Assembly (NCBI RefSeq): GCF_022179685.1
Contig: NZ_BPRB01000121.1
Span: 1-51,247 of the forward strand
Length of the DNA stretch: 51,247 nt
Reading direction: 5' to 3'
DNA from: Methylobacterium trifolii
Lineage (GTDB): Bacteria > Pseudomonadota > Alphaproteobacteria > Rhizobiales > Beijerinckiaceae
Shown here: positions 9,373 through 17,919 of the stretch, one piece after another
Layout: every line of letters starts with the position of its first letter
Numbering within the stretch: position 1 is the stretch's first letter
Made by a program: the position numbers and the translations under genes
Notes under the pieces: model-generated
The model's database searches: none
The model's input: only the letters and a program-made list of their open reading frames with translations
What the model was told of the DNA's origin: nothing

Positions 9373-9936
9373 ATGGCCTTTCACAGGACGTACATCGCCG
9401 ACCTGCTCGGTGCCATGGACAAGGACCTCGCACTCGGCGTGCAGAGCGAACTCGCGACCCTGATCGGCCCCTGCGTCAGCGACCTGTACGAAGGCAACTG
9501 GGTCTACTTCGCGGATGCCACGACGAAGGCCGGGGCGCACGAATGCCTGGTCTATTTCATGCCGCCCGGACGCAGCATCGTGCTGCAATCGCCCAAGCTC
9601 CCCAAGGGGGACTTCGAACTGGGTGGAGACCAGGGCGGCAACACCAACCCGAATTCGGGCGCCTGCGAGGTCTACGTCAAGTGGAAGGACGCCAAGACCT
9701 TGGCGCGGCTGGCGTTCCACGAACTCCTGCACAACCGGCTGAAGCTGGGCAACACTCTGCACAAGGAGGACGGCCTGCGGACGGGCGGGGTCATCACCTC
9801 GGCGACCAAGCTCACGGATGGCAACAAGCGTGACATGGCCAAGGGGATCAAGCAGCCCGTGCCGCAATGGTCGGACGGGATCATCCTCATGACGAATGGT
9901 TTCCACGATCCGATGTCGGAGTTCTACAAGCCCTGA
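9373..9936 (+). CDS. Putative zinc metalloprotease-like protein (HExxH) of unknown family
   Basis: A 187-residue protein that I do not recognise. The centre carries HELLHNRLKLGNTLHKEDG, a zincin-type HExxH followed by a third His ten residues after the second, with a Gly between. This is reminiscent of, but spaced differently from, metzincins (HExxHxxGxxH). A Met in KRDMAKGI downstream could act as a Met-turn. No signal peptide or TM helix is visible, so it would be cytosolic or exported by another route. The start at 9373 has an AGGG about 8 bases upstream. It converges with lptB across 22 bases and is an insertion in a conserved housekeeping block. Protease activity is inferred from the motif only. 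Confidence 0.65.
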   Translation: MAFHRTYIADLLGAMDKDLALGVQSELATLIGPCVSDLYEGNWVYFADATTKAGAHECLVYFMPPGRSIVLQSPKLPKGDFELGGDQGGNTNPNSGACEVYVKWKDAKTLARLAFHELLHNRLKLGNTLHKEDGLRTGGVITSATKLTDGNKRDMAKGIKQPVPQWSDGIILMTNGFHDPMSEFYKP

Positions 9937-9958
9937 CGCATCGGACCGGCGATCGCCC

Positions 9959-10855
9959 TCAGAGGCGGAAATCCTCGCCGAGGTAGAGGCGGCGGGCATC
10001 CGCGTTGGAGACGATCTCCTCGGGCGTGCCCTCGGTGAGGATGCGTCCCGAATGGGCGATGTAGGCCCGGTCGATCAGGCCGAGCGTCTCGCGCACGTTG
10101 TGGTCGGTGATGAGCACGCCGATGCCCCGGCTCTTCAGGTGCTTGACAAGGTCCTGGATGTCGCCGACCGCGATCGGGTCGATACCGGCGAAGGGCTCGT
10201 CGAGCAGCATGAAGGTCGGCGATGAGGCCAAGGCGCGGGCGATCTCGCAGCGTCGGCGCTCGCCGCCCGAGAGGGCGATCGAGGGCGACTTGCGCAAGCG
10301 CGCGATGTCGAACTCTTCCAGGAGGGAATCGAGCTTCCTCGCCCGCTCCTTGCGGTCGGGCTCGGCCACCTCCAGCACGGCGCGGATGTTGTCCTCCACC
10401 GTGAGTCCGCGGAAGATCGAGGCCTCCTGGGGCAGGTAGCCGATGCCGAGCCGGGCCCGTTGGTACATCGGCAGGTGTGTGATCGGCAGGCCGTCGAGGG
10501 TTATGTGGCCGCGATCGGCCGCCACCAGCCCGGTGATCATGTAGAAGATCGTGGTCTTGCCCGCCCCGTTCGGCCCGAGCAGGCCCACCGCCTCCCCGGT
10601 GCGGACGGTGAGCCCCGCCTCGTGCACCACCGTGCGCGCGCCGTAGCTCTTGCGCAGGCCGCGCACGCTGAGGATGCCGGGACCGCCCTCCTCCGGTTCG
10701 GGCTCGGAGCCCATGTCCCGCGAAGCGGCGCCCGCACGGCCGAACAGGCGGCCGAGCAGCGACGGCGCCCGCGGGCGGGCCGGCGCGGAGGCGCCCGCGG
10801 CCCGGTTCGGGGACAGGGCCTGCGCGCCGGAACGGAAGCCGAGGGCGCTGCTCAA
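9959..10855 (-). CDS. lptB: LPS export ABC transporter ATP-binding protein LptB
   Basis: ATPase of the LptB2FGC complex that extracts LPS from the inner membrane. It has Walker A GPNGAGKTTIF, Q-loop YLPQEASIFRGLTVEDNIRA, signature LSGGERRRCEIARAL, Walker B MLLDEPFAGIDP and H-switch LITDHNVRETL. Two starts are possible. A TTG at 10855 overlaps the lptA stop (TTGA) and gives 298 residues with a basic extension of about 47 residues (contains SLLGRLFGRAG). An ATG at 10714 (MGSEPEPEEGG) gives the usual 251 residues. I list the coupled start because the intervening DNA keeps an open, codon-biased frame. Confidence 0.93.
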   Translation of the reverse strand: MSSALGFRSGAQALSPNRAAGASAPARPRAPSLLGRLFGRAGAASRDMGSEPEPEEGGPGILSVRGLRKSYGARTVVHEAGLTVRTGEAVGLLGPNGAGKTTIFYMITGLVAADRGHITLDGLPITHLPMYQRARLGIGYLPQEASIFRGLTVEDNIRAVLEVAEPDRKERARKLDSLLEEFDIARLRKSPSIALSGGERRRCEIARALASSPTFMLLDEPFAGIDPIAVGDIQDLVKHLKSRGIGVLITDHNVRETLGLIDRAYIAHSGRILTEGTPEEIVSNADARRLYLGEDFRL

Positions 10856-11580
10856 TTGGCCTGGGCCCGCGTCTTCGCGGCATCCGCATCGGCCGGCTTG
10901 GGTGCCGCCTTGGCAATGCCGGGCGGCGGTGGGCAGCCCTTTGCGCCCCCCTTGGCGTCGGCCTTCTCGCCCGGCACGAACAGGGCGGAGACGCGACCGC
11001 CCGCCACCGGGTCCATGTTCGCCCGGCCACTGTTCATGTCGTAGACGAGGCGCTGCCCGCGGGTGACGTTCTGGCACTGGCTCAGCACGACGTTGCCGGT
11101 GAGCACGATGCGCTTGGCCGCCTGATCGAACACGGCGTTGTCGCCGGTGGCGACCTGGTCCTTCTGCACCACGGTGACGGGGCCGGCGCATTCCACCTTC
11201 TGGATGCCGTTCTCGCCCATCGCCGGCTTGTCCTCGGCCGCCTTATCCGCCGCCTCGGCGGGTTCGCCCTTCTTGCCGGCGTCCTTGTCCTTGGCGTCCT
11301 TGCCGCGCTTGTAGTGCACGGTCATGGTCGAGCAGCGGATGGTGCTGTCGCCCTGAACGGCCACCACGTTGCCGACGAACACGGCCTTGTTCTCCCGGTC
11401 GAACACGTCGAGGCGGTCGGCGTCGATCTTGATCGGCTCCTTGCCGCCGCCGAGCGAGCCGAGCGGCGAGGCGGAATCCTTCTTGGCGGCCGGCTTCTCC
11501 GCCAGCGCAGGGGCGGCGGCGCAGACGGCACCCGCGAGCGCGAGGGCGCCGACGAGCCGGACCAGCACGGGAGCGGTCAT
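10852..11580 (-). CDS. lptA: LPS transport periplasmic protein LptA
   Basis: A 242-residue periplasmic bridge protein. A signal peptide (MTAPVLVRLVGALALAGAVCAAAPALA) is followed by an OstA/LptA domain: IKIDADRLDVFDRENKAVFVGNV, VECAGPVTVVQKDQVATGDNA and IVLTGNVVLSQCQNVTRGQRLVYDM. A Lys/Asp/Ala-rich insertion (about 92-125) splits the domain and a low-complexity tail follows; both lengthen it relative to E. coli LptA (about 185 residues), as often seen in Rhizobiales. It overlaps lptC (ATGA) and lptB. Confidence 0.93.
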   Translation of the reverse strand: MTAPVLVRLVGALALAGAVCAAAPALAEKPAAKKDSASPLGSLGGGKEPIKIDADRLDVFDRENKAVFVGNVVAVQGDSTIRCSTMTVHYKRGKDAKDKDAGKKGEPAEAADKAAEDKPAMGENGIQKVECAGPVTVVQKDQVATGDNAVFDQAAKRIVLTGNVVLSQCQNVTRGQRLVYDMNSGRANMDPVAGGRVSALFVPGEKADAKGGAKGCPPPPGIAKAAPKPADADAAKTRAQAN

Positions 11581-12317
11581 GGCCGACCGTCCGCCGGCTC
11601 GGCCGAGGAGGTGAGGATACGCAGACCCGCCTTGTCGGCGGGGCCGTCCTTCGCCTTCCTGTCCTCGCCCTGGAACACGGCGTGCACGTTGCCGATGAAG
11701 GAGATCACCCGCCCGCTATCGACCACGTCGAGCCCGTCCGCGACCACGGACCCGCTCGGAACGGTGACGGAGACGGCCTCCTTCGATTTCACGGAGCCGG
11801 CCTTGAAGTCGACGGCGGCCGATTTCAGCACCGCCTCCTCGCCCTTGTCGGTCCAGATCCGGATGTCGTCCTTGAGGTCCAGGGCCTCGCGGGCGGTGTC
11901 GAACAGGCCGGTGGCGGCCTGGAGCCGGGCCAACCCGCCCTTCTCGTCGGTACTAAGGTGCCCGCGCATGGCCTCCAGCTCGATCAGGCTCGGCTTGCGC
12001 ATGTCCTGGAGGGCGGCGGTAGCCGTGACCTCGTAGCCGCGGTCCCCCTTGCGAAAGCCCGAGAGCCGCGGGTTCTCCATCCGCACCTTGGTGCCGGACA
12101 GGGTGACCGGGCCGACGCTGACGCCGGGAGCGATCGATCCGAACGGGTTGAAGAGGTAGGCGGCGAGCAGCAGCACCGCCCCGCCGGCCGCCACGGGAAT
12201 CAGGCGGCGCAGGGTCCGGACGCGGGCGCTGTGCCGGTAGGCGCGGGCATGCGCCCGCGTCCGGCGCGCGTCGCCGCCCGCGGGCCCGTTCGTCTCGATC
12301 GCCGCGACCACCTGCAT
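11577..12317 (-). CDS. lptC: LPS export protein LptC
   Basis: A 246-residue bitopic protein with a basic cytoplasmic N-terminus (RRTRAHARAYRHSARVRTLRRL), one TM helix (IPVAAGGAVLLLAAYLF, about 45-62) and an LptC jellyroll: VRMENPRLSGFRKGDRGYEVTA, LDLKDDIRIWTDKG and VVDSGRVISFIGNVHAVF. It passes LPS from LptFG to LptA. The start at 12317 (MQVVAAIE) is preferred; the open frame runs further upstream without coding character. Its stop overlaps the lptA start by four bases. Confidence 0.92.
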   Translation of the reverse strand: MQVVAAIETNGPAGGDARRTRAHARAYRHSARVRTLRRLIPVAAGGAVLLLAAYLFNPFGSIAPGVSVGPVTLSGTKVRMENPRLSGFRKGDRGYEVTATAALQDMRKPSLIELEAMRGHLSTDEKGGLARLQAATGLFDTAREALDLKDDIRIWTDKGEEAVLKSAAVDFKAGSVKSKEAVSVTVPSGSVVADGLDVVDSGRVISFIGNVHAVFQGEDRKAKDGPADKAGLRILTSSAEPADGRP

Positions 12318-12687
12318 GAGACTTTCCAGCGTCGCCCGACGCCGCCCGCAAGACCTGAAGGGCGCTGCGACCCCCGTCACGCCGCACCGATTCCGCCCGG
12401 ATGCGCCCATCCGGTGGCGAAGTTATGGCTCAAGGGTTTCCCAATGTTCAACCACGATGCGCAGTCGGCAGCGGCAGCCTGCGCGATTCCCGGCGGCCGC
12501 GTGCGCGGCCGCACACGGCCGGCCATGGGCCGGCGCGGGACTTCGTGTCCGGGAACACCGGACCTCCGGCGCGTCAGGCTACCCATCGGCAGTCCGATGC
12601 AGTAGCTTGGCCGCCCTGCCGATGCGAATATCGACAGGGCGCAGCGTGGCACGCAGACCATCGTGGCACCGAGGTCGAAACGCTCCG
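12318..12687. other. 370-base divergent intergenic region between lptC and sensor kinase gene
   Basis: No gene is supported here. The region must contain promoters for the lptCAB operon (minus) and for the kinase/binding-protein operon (plus). Its clearest structure is a GC-rich palindromic cluster at 12493-12534. No riboswitch-like architecture was recognised. Confidence 0.5.
12493..12534. repeat. Clustered palindromes in lptC-kinase intergenic region
   Basis: Two copies of the self-complementary octamer GCGGCCGC (12493-12500 and 12505-12512) are separated by four bases, and next to them is a 7-bp inverted repeat GCCGGCC-ATG-GGCCGGC (12518-12534). They could form a cruciform or serve as a dyad operator, or simply reflect GC-rich composition. 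There is no T-tract, so an intrinsic terminator is unlikely. Confidence 0.45.
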
Positions 12688-15057
12688 ATGAACTTCCACC
12701 TCAGCAGACTGAACATCGGGCAGAAGCTGTTCATCGTCGGCGGGGTGCCAATCTTCATCGCCGGCGCCATCGCCGCGGTCGCCTGGACACTCATCCTCGA
12801 AGCCGAGCGGGCCCGCAACGGCGCCGTCCTGTCGAGCGAGAACTATCATACCTTCACGCTGCTCAACAAAGCCCGCGACGACTACGTCAACGAGGCGGCC
12901 AATTCGCGCCAGGGCACCGAGCACAAGTTCACGGATCTGGCCGGCACGGCCCACCGGCAGCTCGACGAACTCACCGCGCTCTCGCGCACGCCGGAGCAGT
13001 CGGACGCGATCCGGACCGTCTCCAGCAACCTGGAAACCCTGTCCTCGCAGATGACGGCCCTGATGAAGATCGAGGGCGACCTAGACGAGCGGGTCAGGGA
13101 CATGGCGCGCCGGGCGAGTTCGCTCGTCGACCTGACAGACCTCGCCCGCAAGCGTCAGCAAACCGAGAACGCCACGCTCATCGCGATCCTGACCCGGACG
13201 GATACCGAACTGGAGCGGAACCAGTCCGTCGTCACGGCGCTCGGCCGTTTGCGGGAGGCGATCTCGGCGGTCGAGCTAAACAAGTCGCGCATCGGGCAGC
13301 CGGTCTTCCAGATCGAGTTCGACGAGCTGGACTCGGACCTCAAGCAGCTCGACGCCTCGGTGAAGGCGCTGGCCTCCGCCTTCGCGGCCGACGAACAGGC
13401 CGACAACGCCGGCTCCCTCGACATCCTGTCGAAATCGTACTGGGAGAGAAGCCGCAACAAGAACCGCTCCGACGGCTCGACCTCGGAAGGGTTCGAGCTG
13501 ATCCGCACGAACCAGCCAAGCCACGCCCTGATCGAGTGGTGCAACGCCCGCATCAAGGACAACGTCACCCGCCAGCAGCGCCTGCACGACCAGGTGGCGG
13601 ACCTGATCCGGGAATCCATCGCCTCGAACGAAGGGGAACTGGCGGCACAGAACATCGCGCTCGCCACCCTGAAGCTCGCCCAGCAGACCGGGGCGGCGCT
13701 CGCCCACCGGAACGCGGCGGAAGCCAAGGAAATCCTGCAGGAGAGCGGGGCGCTGGCCGGCAGCGCCCGGACGATCCCGTTGCCGCGCGGCATCCAGGAC
13801 GACATGGGCGCGGCCATCGACGGCTGGCGCTCGCAACTGTCCACGACGATCGATCAGGTGAGCGAGCAGAACGCGATGATCCGCAGCATGGATCGCCTCG
13901 CCGCCTCCACCGGCCGGAACGCCCTGGTCCTCAGCAAGGCGTTCATCGAGGACGCCAACCGGCTCGGCATCTTCATCCGCCAGCTCCTGCTCTTCGGAGC
14001 CGTCGGCGCGCTGCTGCTCGGCACGGCCGCGGCCGTGGGCGTAGCGCGCTCGATCACCCGTCCGTTGCGCCGGCTCCAGACCAACATGCTGCTGGCCGCC
14101 GACGACGTGGCGGTCGGCCGGATCAGCGACGACGGCCGGCCGGACGAGCTGGGCGAGATCGCCCGGACGACCAATTTCTTCCTGGCGGAGATCATCCACC
14201 GCGAGAAGGGCTGGCGGCACGCGGCCAAGCGGGCCGACGACGCGCTCACCACCCTGAAGCAGGCGCAGGACGACCTGATCCGGGCCGAGAAGCTCGCCTC
14301 GCTCGGTCAGCTCGTGGCCGGGGTCTCGCACGAGATCAGCACGCCGCTCGGCATCGCGCTGACGACGGCGACGCAGATGCAGGTGGATGCCCTGGACTTC
14401 GAGAGCTTCGTGGCTGGGGGCCAGATCTCGCGTTCGCGGCTCGGCCACCATGCGTCGCGGCTGAAGGAGGGCTCGCGCATCCTGACGAGCAACCTGATCC
14501 GCGCCGCCGACCTGCTCTACAGCTTCAAGCAGGTCGCCGTGGACCAAGCCCGCGAGGACCGGCGCACGATCGAGATGCGCGCCTGGCTCGACGAACTCCT
14601 CAAGAGCCTGGGAACCCTGATGCGGACCGGCCGGCACGAATGCCGCATGGAATGCTCGCCCGACGTCGTCCTCGACACCTTCCCCGGCATTCTCGCCCAG
14701 GTGGTCACGAACGTGGTCAAGAACGCGGTCGACCACGGCTTGCGGGACCGCACCGGCGGATCGATCCGGATCGCGGTCGCACCGGCTCGCGAGGCCGGGG
14801 TCTCGCTGTTGATCCACGACGACGGCGCCGGCATCGAGCCGGCCGACCTCGGCCGGGTGTTCGACCCGTTCTTCACCACCGCCCGCTCCCGCGGCGGCAC
14901 GGGGCTCGGCCTGCACATCGTGCACAACCTCGTGGTCAACAAGCTGCAGGGCCGGATCGACCTGAGCAGCAGCCGCGGCGCGGGCACGACCGTCCGGATC
15001 TGGCTGCCGGACACCTTGAGCACCTCCGCCGAGACGACGATACGGGAACCGGCGTGA
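12688..15057 (+). CDS. Membrane sensor histidine kinase with large periplasmic helical domain
   Basis: A 789-residue kinase. TM1 is at about 14-35 (LFIVGGVPIFIAGAIAAVAW). A periplasmic part of about 390 residues, largely helical, follows. TM2 is at about 428-450 (QLLLFGAVGALLLGTAAAVGV) with a HAMP region (SITRPLRRLQTNMLLAADDV), a coiled coil and then the kinase core. The H-box is LASLGQLVAGVSHEISTPLG (His548), the N-box VVTNVVKNAVDHG, the G1 box IHDDGAGIEPADL and F/G2 VFDPFFTTARSRGGTGLGL. No receiver domain is fused and no response regulator is adjacent. The stop overlaps the start of a solute-binding-protein gene (TGATG), implying that they work together. Ligand unknown. Confidence 0.9.
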   Translation: MNFHLSRLNIGQKLFIVGGVPIFIAGAIAAVAWTLILEAERARNGAVLSSENYHTFTLLNKARDDYVNEAANSRQGTEHKFTDLAGTAHRQLDELTALSRTPEQSDAIRTVSSNLETLSSQMTALMKIEGDLDERVRDMARRASSLVDLTDLARKRQQTENATLIAILTRTDTELERNQSVVTALGRLREAISAVELNKSRIGQPVFQIEFDELDSDLKQLDASVKALASAFAADEQADNAGSLDILSKSYWERSRNKNRSDGSTSEGFELIRTNQPSHALIEWCNARIKDNVTRQQRLHDQVADLIRESIASNEGELAAQNIALATLKLAQQTGAALAHRNAAEAKEILQESGALAGSARTIPLPRGIQDDMGAAIDGWRSQLSTTIDQVSEQNAMIRSMDRLAASTGRNALVLSKAFIEDANRLGIFIRQLLLFGAVGALLLGTAAAVGVARSITRPLRRLQTNMLLAADDVAVGRISDDGRPDELGEIARTTNFFLAEIIHREKGWRHAAKRADDALTTLKQAQDDLIRAEKLASLGQLVAGVSHEISTPLGIALTTATQMQVDALDFESFVAGGQISRSRLGHHASRLKEGSRILTSNLIRAADLLYSFKQVAVDQAREDRRTIEMRAWLDELLKSLGTLMRTGRHECRMECSPDVVLDTFPGILAQVVTNVVKNAVDHGLRDRTGGSIRIAVAPAREAGVSLLIHDDGAGIEPADLGRVFDPFFTTARSRGGTGLGLHIVHNLVVNKLQGRIDLSSSRGAGTTVRIWLPDTLSTSAETTIREPA

Positions 15058-16388
15058 TGGCCCTGCGATCGAACCTGGCCCAGTTGGCCGCGGCCCTGGT
15101 GGCCGTCGCCCTCCTCGCCGTCCGGCCCGCCTGCGCGGCGATCGAACTCCAGGTCTGGCATTCCCTCGACGGCGCCAACGGCCTCGTCATCTCGAAGATG
15201 GCCGACGACTTCAACGCCTCGCAGGGAAACTACAAGGTCATCACCATCTACAAGGGGCCCTACGCCGAGACCCTGAGCGGGGGCATCGCCGCCTACCGTG
15301 CGGGGGCCGCCCCCCACATCCTCCAGGTGTTCGAGGTGGGCAACGGGACCATGGCGGCCGCGGTCGGCGCCGTGAAGCCGGTCTCGGACGTGTTCGCCTA
15401 CTCGAACTCGCCCGTCACCCCGGACGACCTGCTGCCCGTGCTGGCGACGAACTACCTGAGCCGGTCGGGCAAGCTGCTCTCGCTGCCCTACAACATCTCC
15501 TCGATGATCATGTGGATCAACCGGGACCGCTTCCGGAAGGCGGGCCTCGATCCGGAGCAGCTGCCGCGGACCTGGCCGGAGGTGTTCGAGGCGGCGCGCG
15601 CGATCCGCAAGGCCGATCCGACCTCCTGTGCCCTGTCGACGGCCTGGCCGGTCTGGGCCAACATCGAGCAGCTGTCGGCCTGGCACGACCGGCCGGTCGC
15701 CTCCCGCGCGAACGGACTCGCCGGGTTCGATACGGAACTGGAGTTCAACCGGCCCGTCCAGGTCCGGCACCTGGAGAACCTCGTGACCTTGAGCCGGGAG
15801 GGCGTGTTCCAGTATCTCGGGCGCACGAACCTCGGGGAGGCCAAGTTCCTCTCGGGGGATTGCGCGATCTTCGTCACCTCGTCGGCGATGTACGGGGCGA
15901 TCCGCGGCAAGAACACCTTCGACTGGACCGTTCTGCCGATGCCGTATTACCCGGACGTGCCCGAGGCGCCGCAGAACGCGATCCTGGGCGGCGGCTCCCT
16001 CTACGTCATGCAGGGCAAGTCGGACCTCGAATACAGGGGCGTGTCCGAGTTCCTGACCTTCATCCTCGGGCCCGAGGAGCAGGCGATCATGTACCGGAAC
16101 TCCGGCTACCTGCCGATCACCCGCGCGGCCTACGAGGAAGCCCTGCGCTCCGGTGCCTACGGCGAGAACCCGCCCCTGCGGACCGCCATCGAATCCGTCA
16201 CGCGCAAGCGCCCGACGCCGAACTCGTCGGGCCTGCGGCTGGGCAACATGCTCCAGATCCGCGACATCTGGGCCGAGGAGATCGAGGCGGCCCTGAACGG
16301 GGCCAAGACCGCGCAGCAGGCCCTGGACGACGCCGTGGCCCGCGGCAACGAGGTGCTGCGGCTGTTCCGGCAGCGGACCGCCAACTGA
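15057..16388 (+). CDS. UgpB-like extracellular solute-binding protein, coupled to the sensor kinase
   Basis: A 443-residue periplasmic binding protein (bacterial extracellular solute-binding family 1). Signal peptide LAQLAAALVAVALLAVRPACA. The mature start IELQVWHSLDGANGLVISKM and later LLSLPYNISSMIMWINRDRFRKAGL and TFDWTVLPMPYYPDV match the UgpB/glycerol-3-phosphate and sugar group. No permease or ATPase gene is nearby; the only partner is the upstream kinase, with which it shares a TGATG stop/start. A role as a sensing co-receptor for the kinase, rather than a transporter component, is inferred. Substrate cannot be assigned. Confidence 0.87.
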   Translation: MALRSNLAQLAAALVAVALLAVRPACAAIELQVWHSLDGANGLVISKMADDFNASQGNYKVITIYKGPYAETLSGGIAAYRAGAAPHILQVFEVGNGTMAAAVGAVKPVSDVFAYSNSPVTPDDLLPVLATNYLSRSGKLLSLPYNISSMIMWINRDRFRKAGLDPEQLPRTWPEVFEAARAIRKADPTSCALSTAWPVWANIEQLSAWHDRPVASRANGLAGFDTELEFNRPVQVRHLENLVTLSREGVFQYLGRTNLGEAKFLSGDCAIFVTSSAMYGAIRGKNTFDWTVLPMPYYPDVPEAPQNAILGGGSLYVMQGKSDLEYRGVSEFLTFILGPEEQAIMYRNSGYLPITRAAYEEALRSGAYGENPPLRTAIESVTRKRPTPNSSGLRLGNMLQIRDIWAEEIEAALNGAKTAQQALDDAVARGNEVLRLFRQRTAN

Positions 16389-16418
16389 CGCGGATCGCGG
16401 CCGGATGCCGGCCCGGCG

Positions 16419-17045
16419 TCAGGTATGGGCGAAGATGTCGGTCTCGGGCCAGCCGCCGAGGTCGAGCCGGGCGCGGGCCGGCAGGAAGTCGAAGCAGGCC
16501 TGGGCGAGGGCCGTACGACCCTCGCGGGCGAGCATCGCATCGAGTTTTTCGCGAGCGGCGTGGAGGTAGAGCACGTCCGAGGCCGCGTAGTCGATCTGCG
16601 CCTGCGTCAGGGTCGGGGCGCCCCAGTCCGAGGATTGCTGCTGCTTGGACAGGTCCACACCGACGAGTTCGCGGACCACGTCCTTGAGGCCGTGGCGGTC
16701 GGTGTAGGTGCGGGCGAGCTTCGAGGCGATCTTGGTGCAGTAGACCGGCCCCGGCATCACCCCGAACGCGCGGAACAGGACCGCGAGGTCGAACCGCGCG
16801 AAATGGAAGATTTTTTGGACGTTGGGGTCGGCGAGGACCTGGATCAGGGTCGCGGGCGGGGGGGCTTGCGGCGGAATCTGCACCACGTCGGCCGAGCCGT
16901 CGCCGCGGGAGACCTGCACCACGCAGAGGCGGTCCCGGTGCGGGTTGAGGCCGAGCGTCTCCGTGTCGATGGCGATGGCGGGGCCGGCCTTGTAGCCGGC
17001 GGGTAGGTCGCCGCGATGGTGGCGGATGGCGGCAGGGCTCGGCAC
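16419..17045 (-). CDS. nrnC: NrnC-type 3'-5' exoribonuclease (short RNase D-like)
   Basis: A 208-residue DEDDy exonuclease. Motifs seen: ExoI IAIDTETLGL, ExoII IFHFARFDLAVL and ExoIII IDYAASDVLYLHAAREKL, with the Tyr of the DEDDy class. The length of about 206 residues and the lack of HRDC domains distinguish NrnC from RNase D. Characterised NrnC enzymes degrade very short RNAs, with a preference for diribonucleotides, and replace Orn in alphaproteobacteria. In relatives it lies next to lptC, transcribed in the same direction; here the kinase/binding-protein pair is wedged between them on the opposite strand. Confidence 0.9.
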   Translation of the reverse strand: MPSPAAIRHHRGDLPAGYKAGPAIAIDTETLGLNPHRDRLCVVQVSRGDGSADVVQIPPQAPPPATLIQVLADPNVQKIFHFARFDLAVLFRAFGVMPGPVYCTKIASKLARTYTDRHGLKDVVRELVGVDLSKQQQSSDWGAPTLTQAQIDYAASDVLYLHAAREKLDAMLAREGRTALAQACFDFLPARARLDLGGWPETDIFAHT

Positions 17046-17167
17046 GGGCAGGCGTTTTCCCTAACTGATGCGCACCGGCCGGGGATCGCCGGCTCCGGCA
17101 CGGGACGAGGCGGCGTGCCTCGAACATGGATGCCGCCTCACGATGGGCAAGCGCGACACGAAGGCCT

Positions 17168-17196
17168 GGAGCCCTTCCCCGTCCGGGAAGGGCTCC
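17168..17196 (-). terminator. Strong hairpin downstream of the HhH gene
   Basis: A perfect 12-bp stem, GGAGCCCTTCCC with GGGAAGGGCTCC, around a 5-base loop, 13 bases past the HhH gene stop on the minus strand. The run of six T residues lies between the stop codon and the stem rather than after it, so intrinsic termination is plausible but not canonical. Confidence 0.6.
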
Positions 17197-17209
17197 GAGT
17201 CCCAAAAAA

Positions 17210-17608
17210 TTACTTCTGCTTGGCGATGATCCTGTCCTTGATCCCGGCGTAGACGTTCTCCGGGATGATCTTCTTCTGGACCAGGTCGTCCTTGCCCTTG
17301 TAGGGCCGGCCCTTGATGATCGCGGCCGAGCGGGCGGCACCGATGCCGGGCAGGGCGTCGAGTTCGGCGGCGCTGGCGCTGTTGATGTCCAGGAGCACAC
17401 CCTTTGCGGCGTTCGGTGATCCGGCGACGGGGGCGCTGGGCGCGGGAGCGGTTGGCTTGATCGGCGCGCTGGGCGCGGCCGGTGCCGTCGGGGCGGGCTT
17501 CGTCGGTGTGGAAGGGCTCGGCGTCTGGGCCAGGGCCGGGGCCGCACCGAGGGCGGCCAGAAGGGTCAGCGTACGCAGGAACGAGGCGGTCTTGGTGGAC
17601 GAGGCCAT
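17210..17608 (-). CDS. Secreted ComEA-like helix-hairpin-helix protein
   Basis: A 132-residue protein with a signal peptide ([19 protein letters not shown]), a Pro/Ala/Thr-rich linker (about 29-66) and a C-terminal pair of helix-hairpin-helix motifs: [32 protein letters not shown] then [22 protein letters not shown]. The HhH pair binds DNA non-specifically in ComEA proteins that help pull DNA through the periplasm; export plus HhH suggests a similar role, which is inferred. The start at 17608 ([10 protein letters not shown]) gives the complete signal peptide; upstream codons in frame are not protein-like. Confidence 0.85.
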   Translation of the reverse strand: MASSTKTASFLRTLTLLAALGAAPALAQTPSPSTPTKPAPTAPAAPSAPIKPTAPAPSAPVAGSPNAAKGVLLDINSASAAELDALPGIGAARSAAIIKGRPYKGKDDLVQKKIIPENVYAGIKDRIIAKQK

Positions 17609-17919
17609 GGTGGTACTCCCGAAGGACCGGCGGCCCGTTGCACGGCGCCGACAGGACAGGGTTTGGCGCCAGCGACTTGAACCCCGGCTTAACGCTGCGG
17701 CATGGCGGCGCGCCGGGGATTGCGAGCCGCGTGTCGTCCGTGGCAAGCCGTCGGCATCGTCGCGCTGCGCGGATCGATCCCGGCTCTAGCCAGGGCCGGG
17801 CGCCCTCGCTATAAGGCCGCCTTCGAATCTCCGTATCGGGCGGTGCACGAGGCGATCCTCGAAGGGGGAGTCGCTCGCGCAGCGCTTTGCCGCTATTTCC
17901 ACGTCAAGGACATTCAGCC
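17609..17919. other. 311-base divergent intergenic region between HhH gene and rpmF
   Basis: No coding sequence is supported. It should hold the promoters of the HhH gene (minus) and rpmF (plus). A TATAAG at 17810-17815, about 105 bases before rpmF, could be a -10 element, but no matching -35 was clear. Confidence 0.4.

Noticed and set aside
9078..9833. 251-codon frame over the zincin gene
   Set aside because: It is out of frame with the HExxH-containing protein, begins in AT-rich non-coding DNA and its translation is Arg/Gln/Pro-rich noise.
12316..12687. N-terminal extension of the sensor kinase
   Set aside because: The frame is open upstream of 12688, but the translation is low-complexity Arg/Ala sequence; the ATG at 12688 directly precedes the first TM helix.
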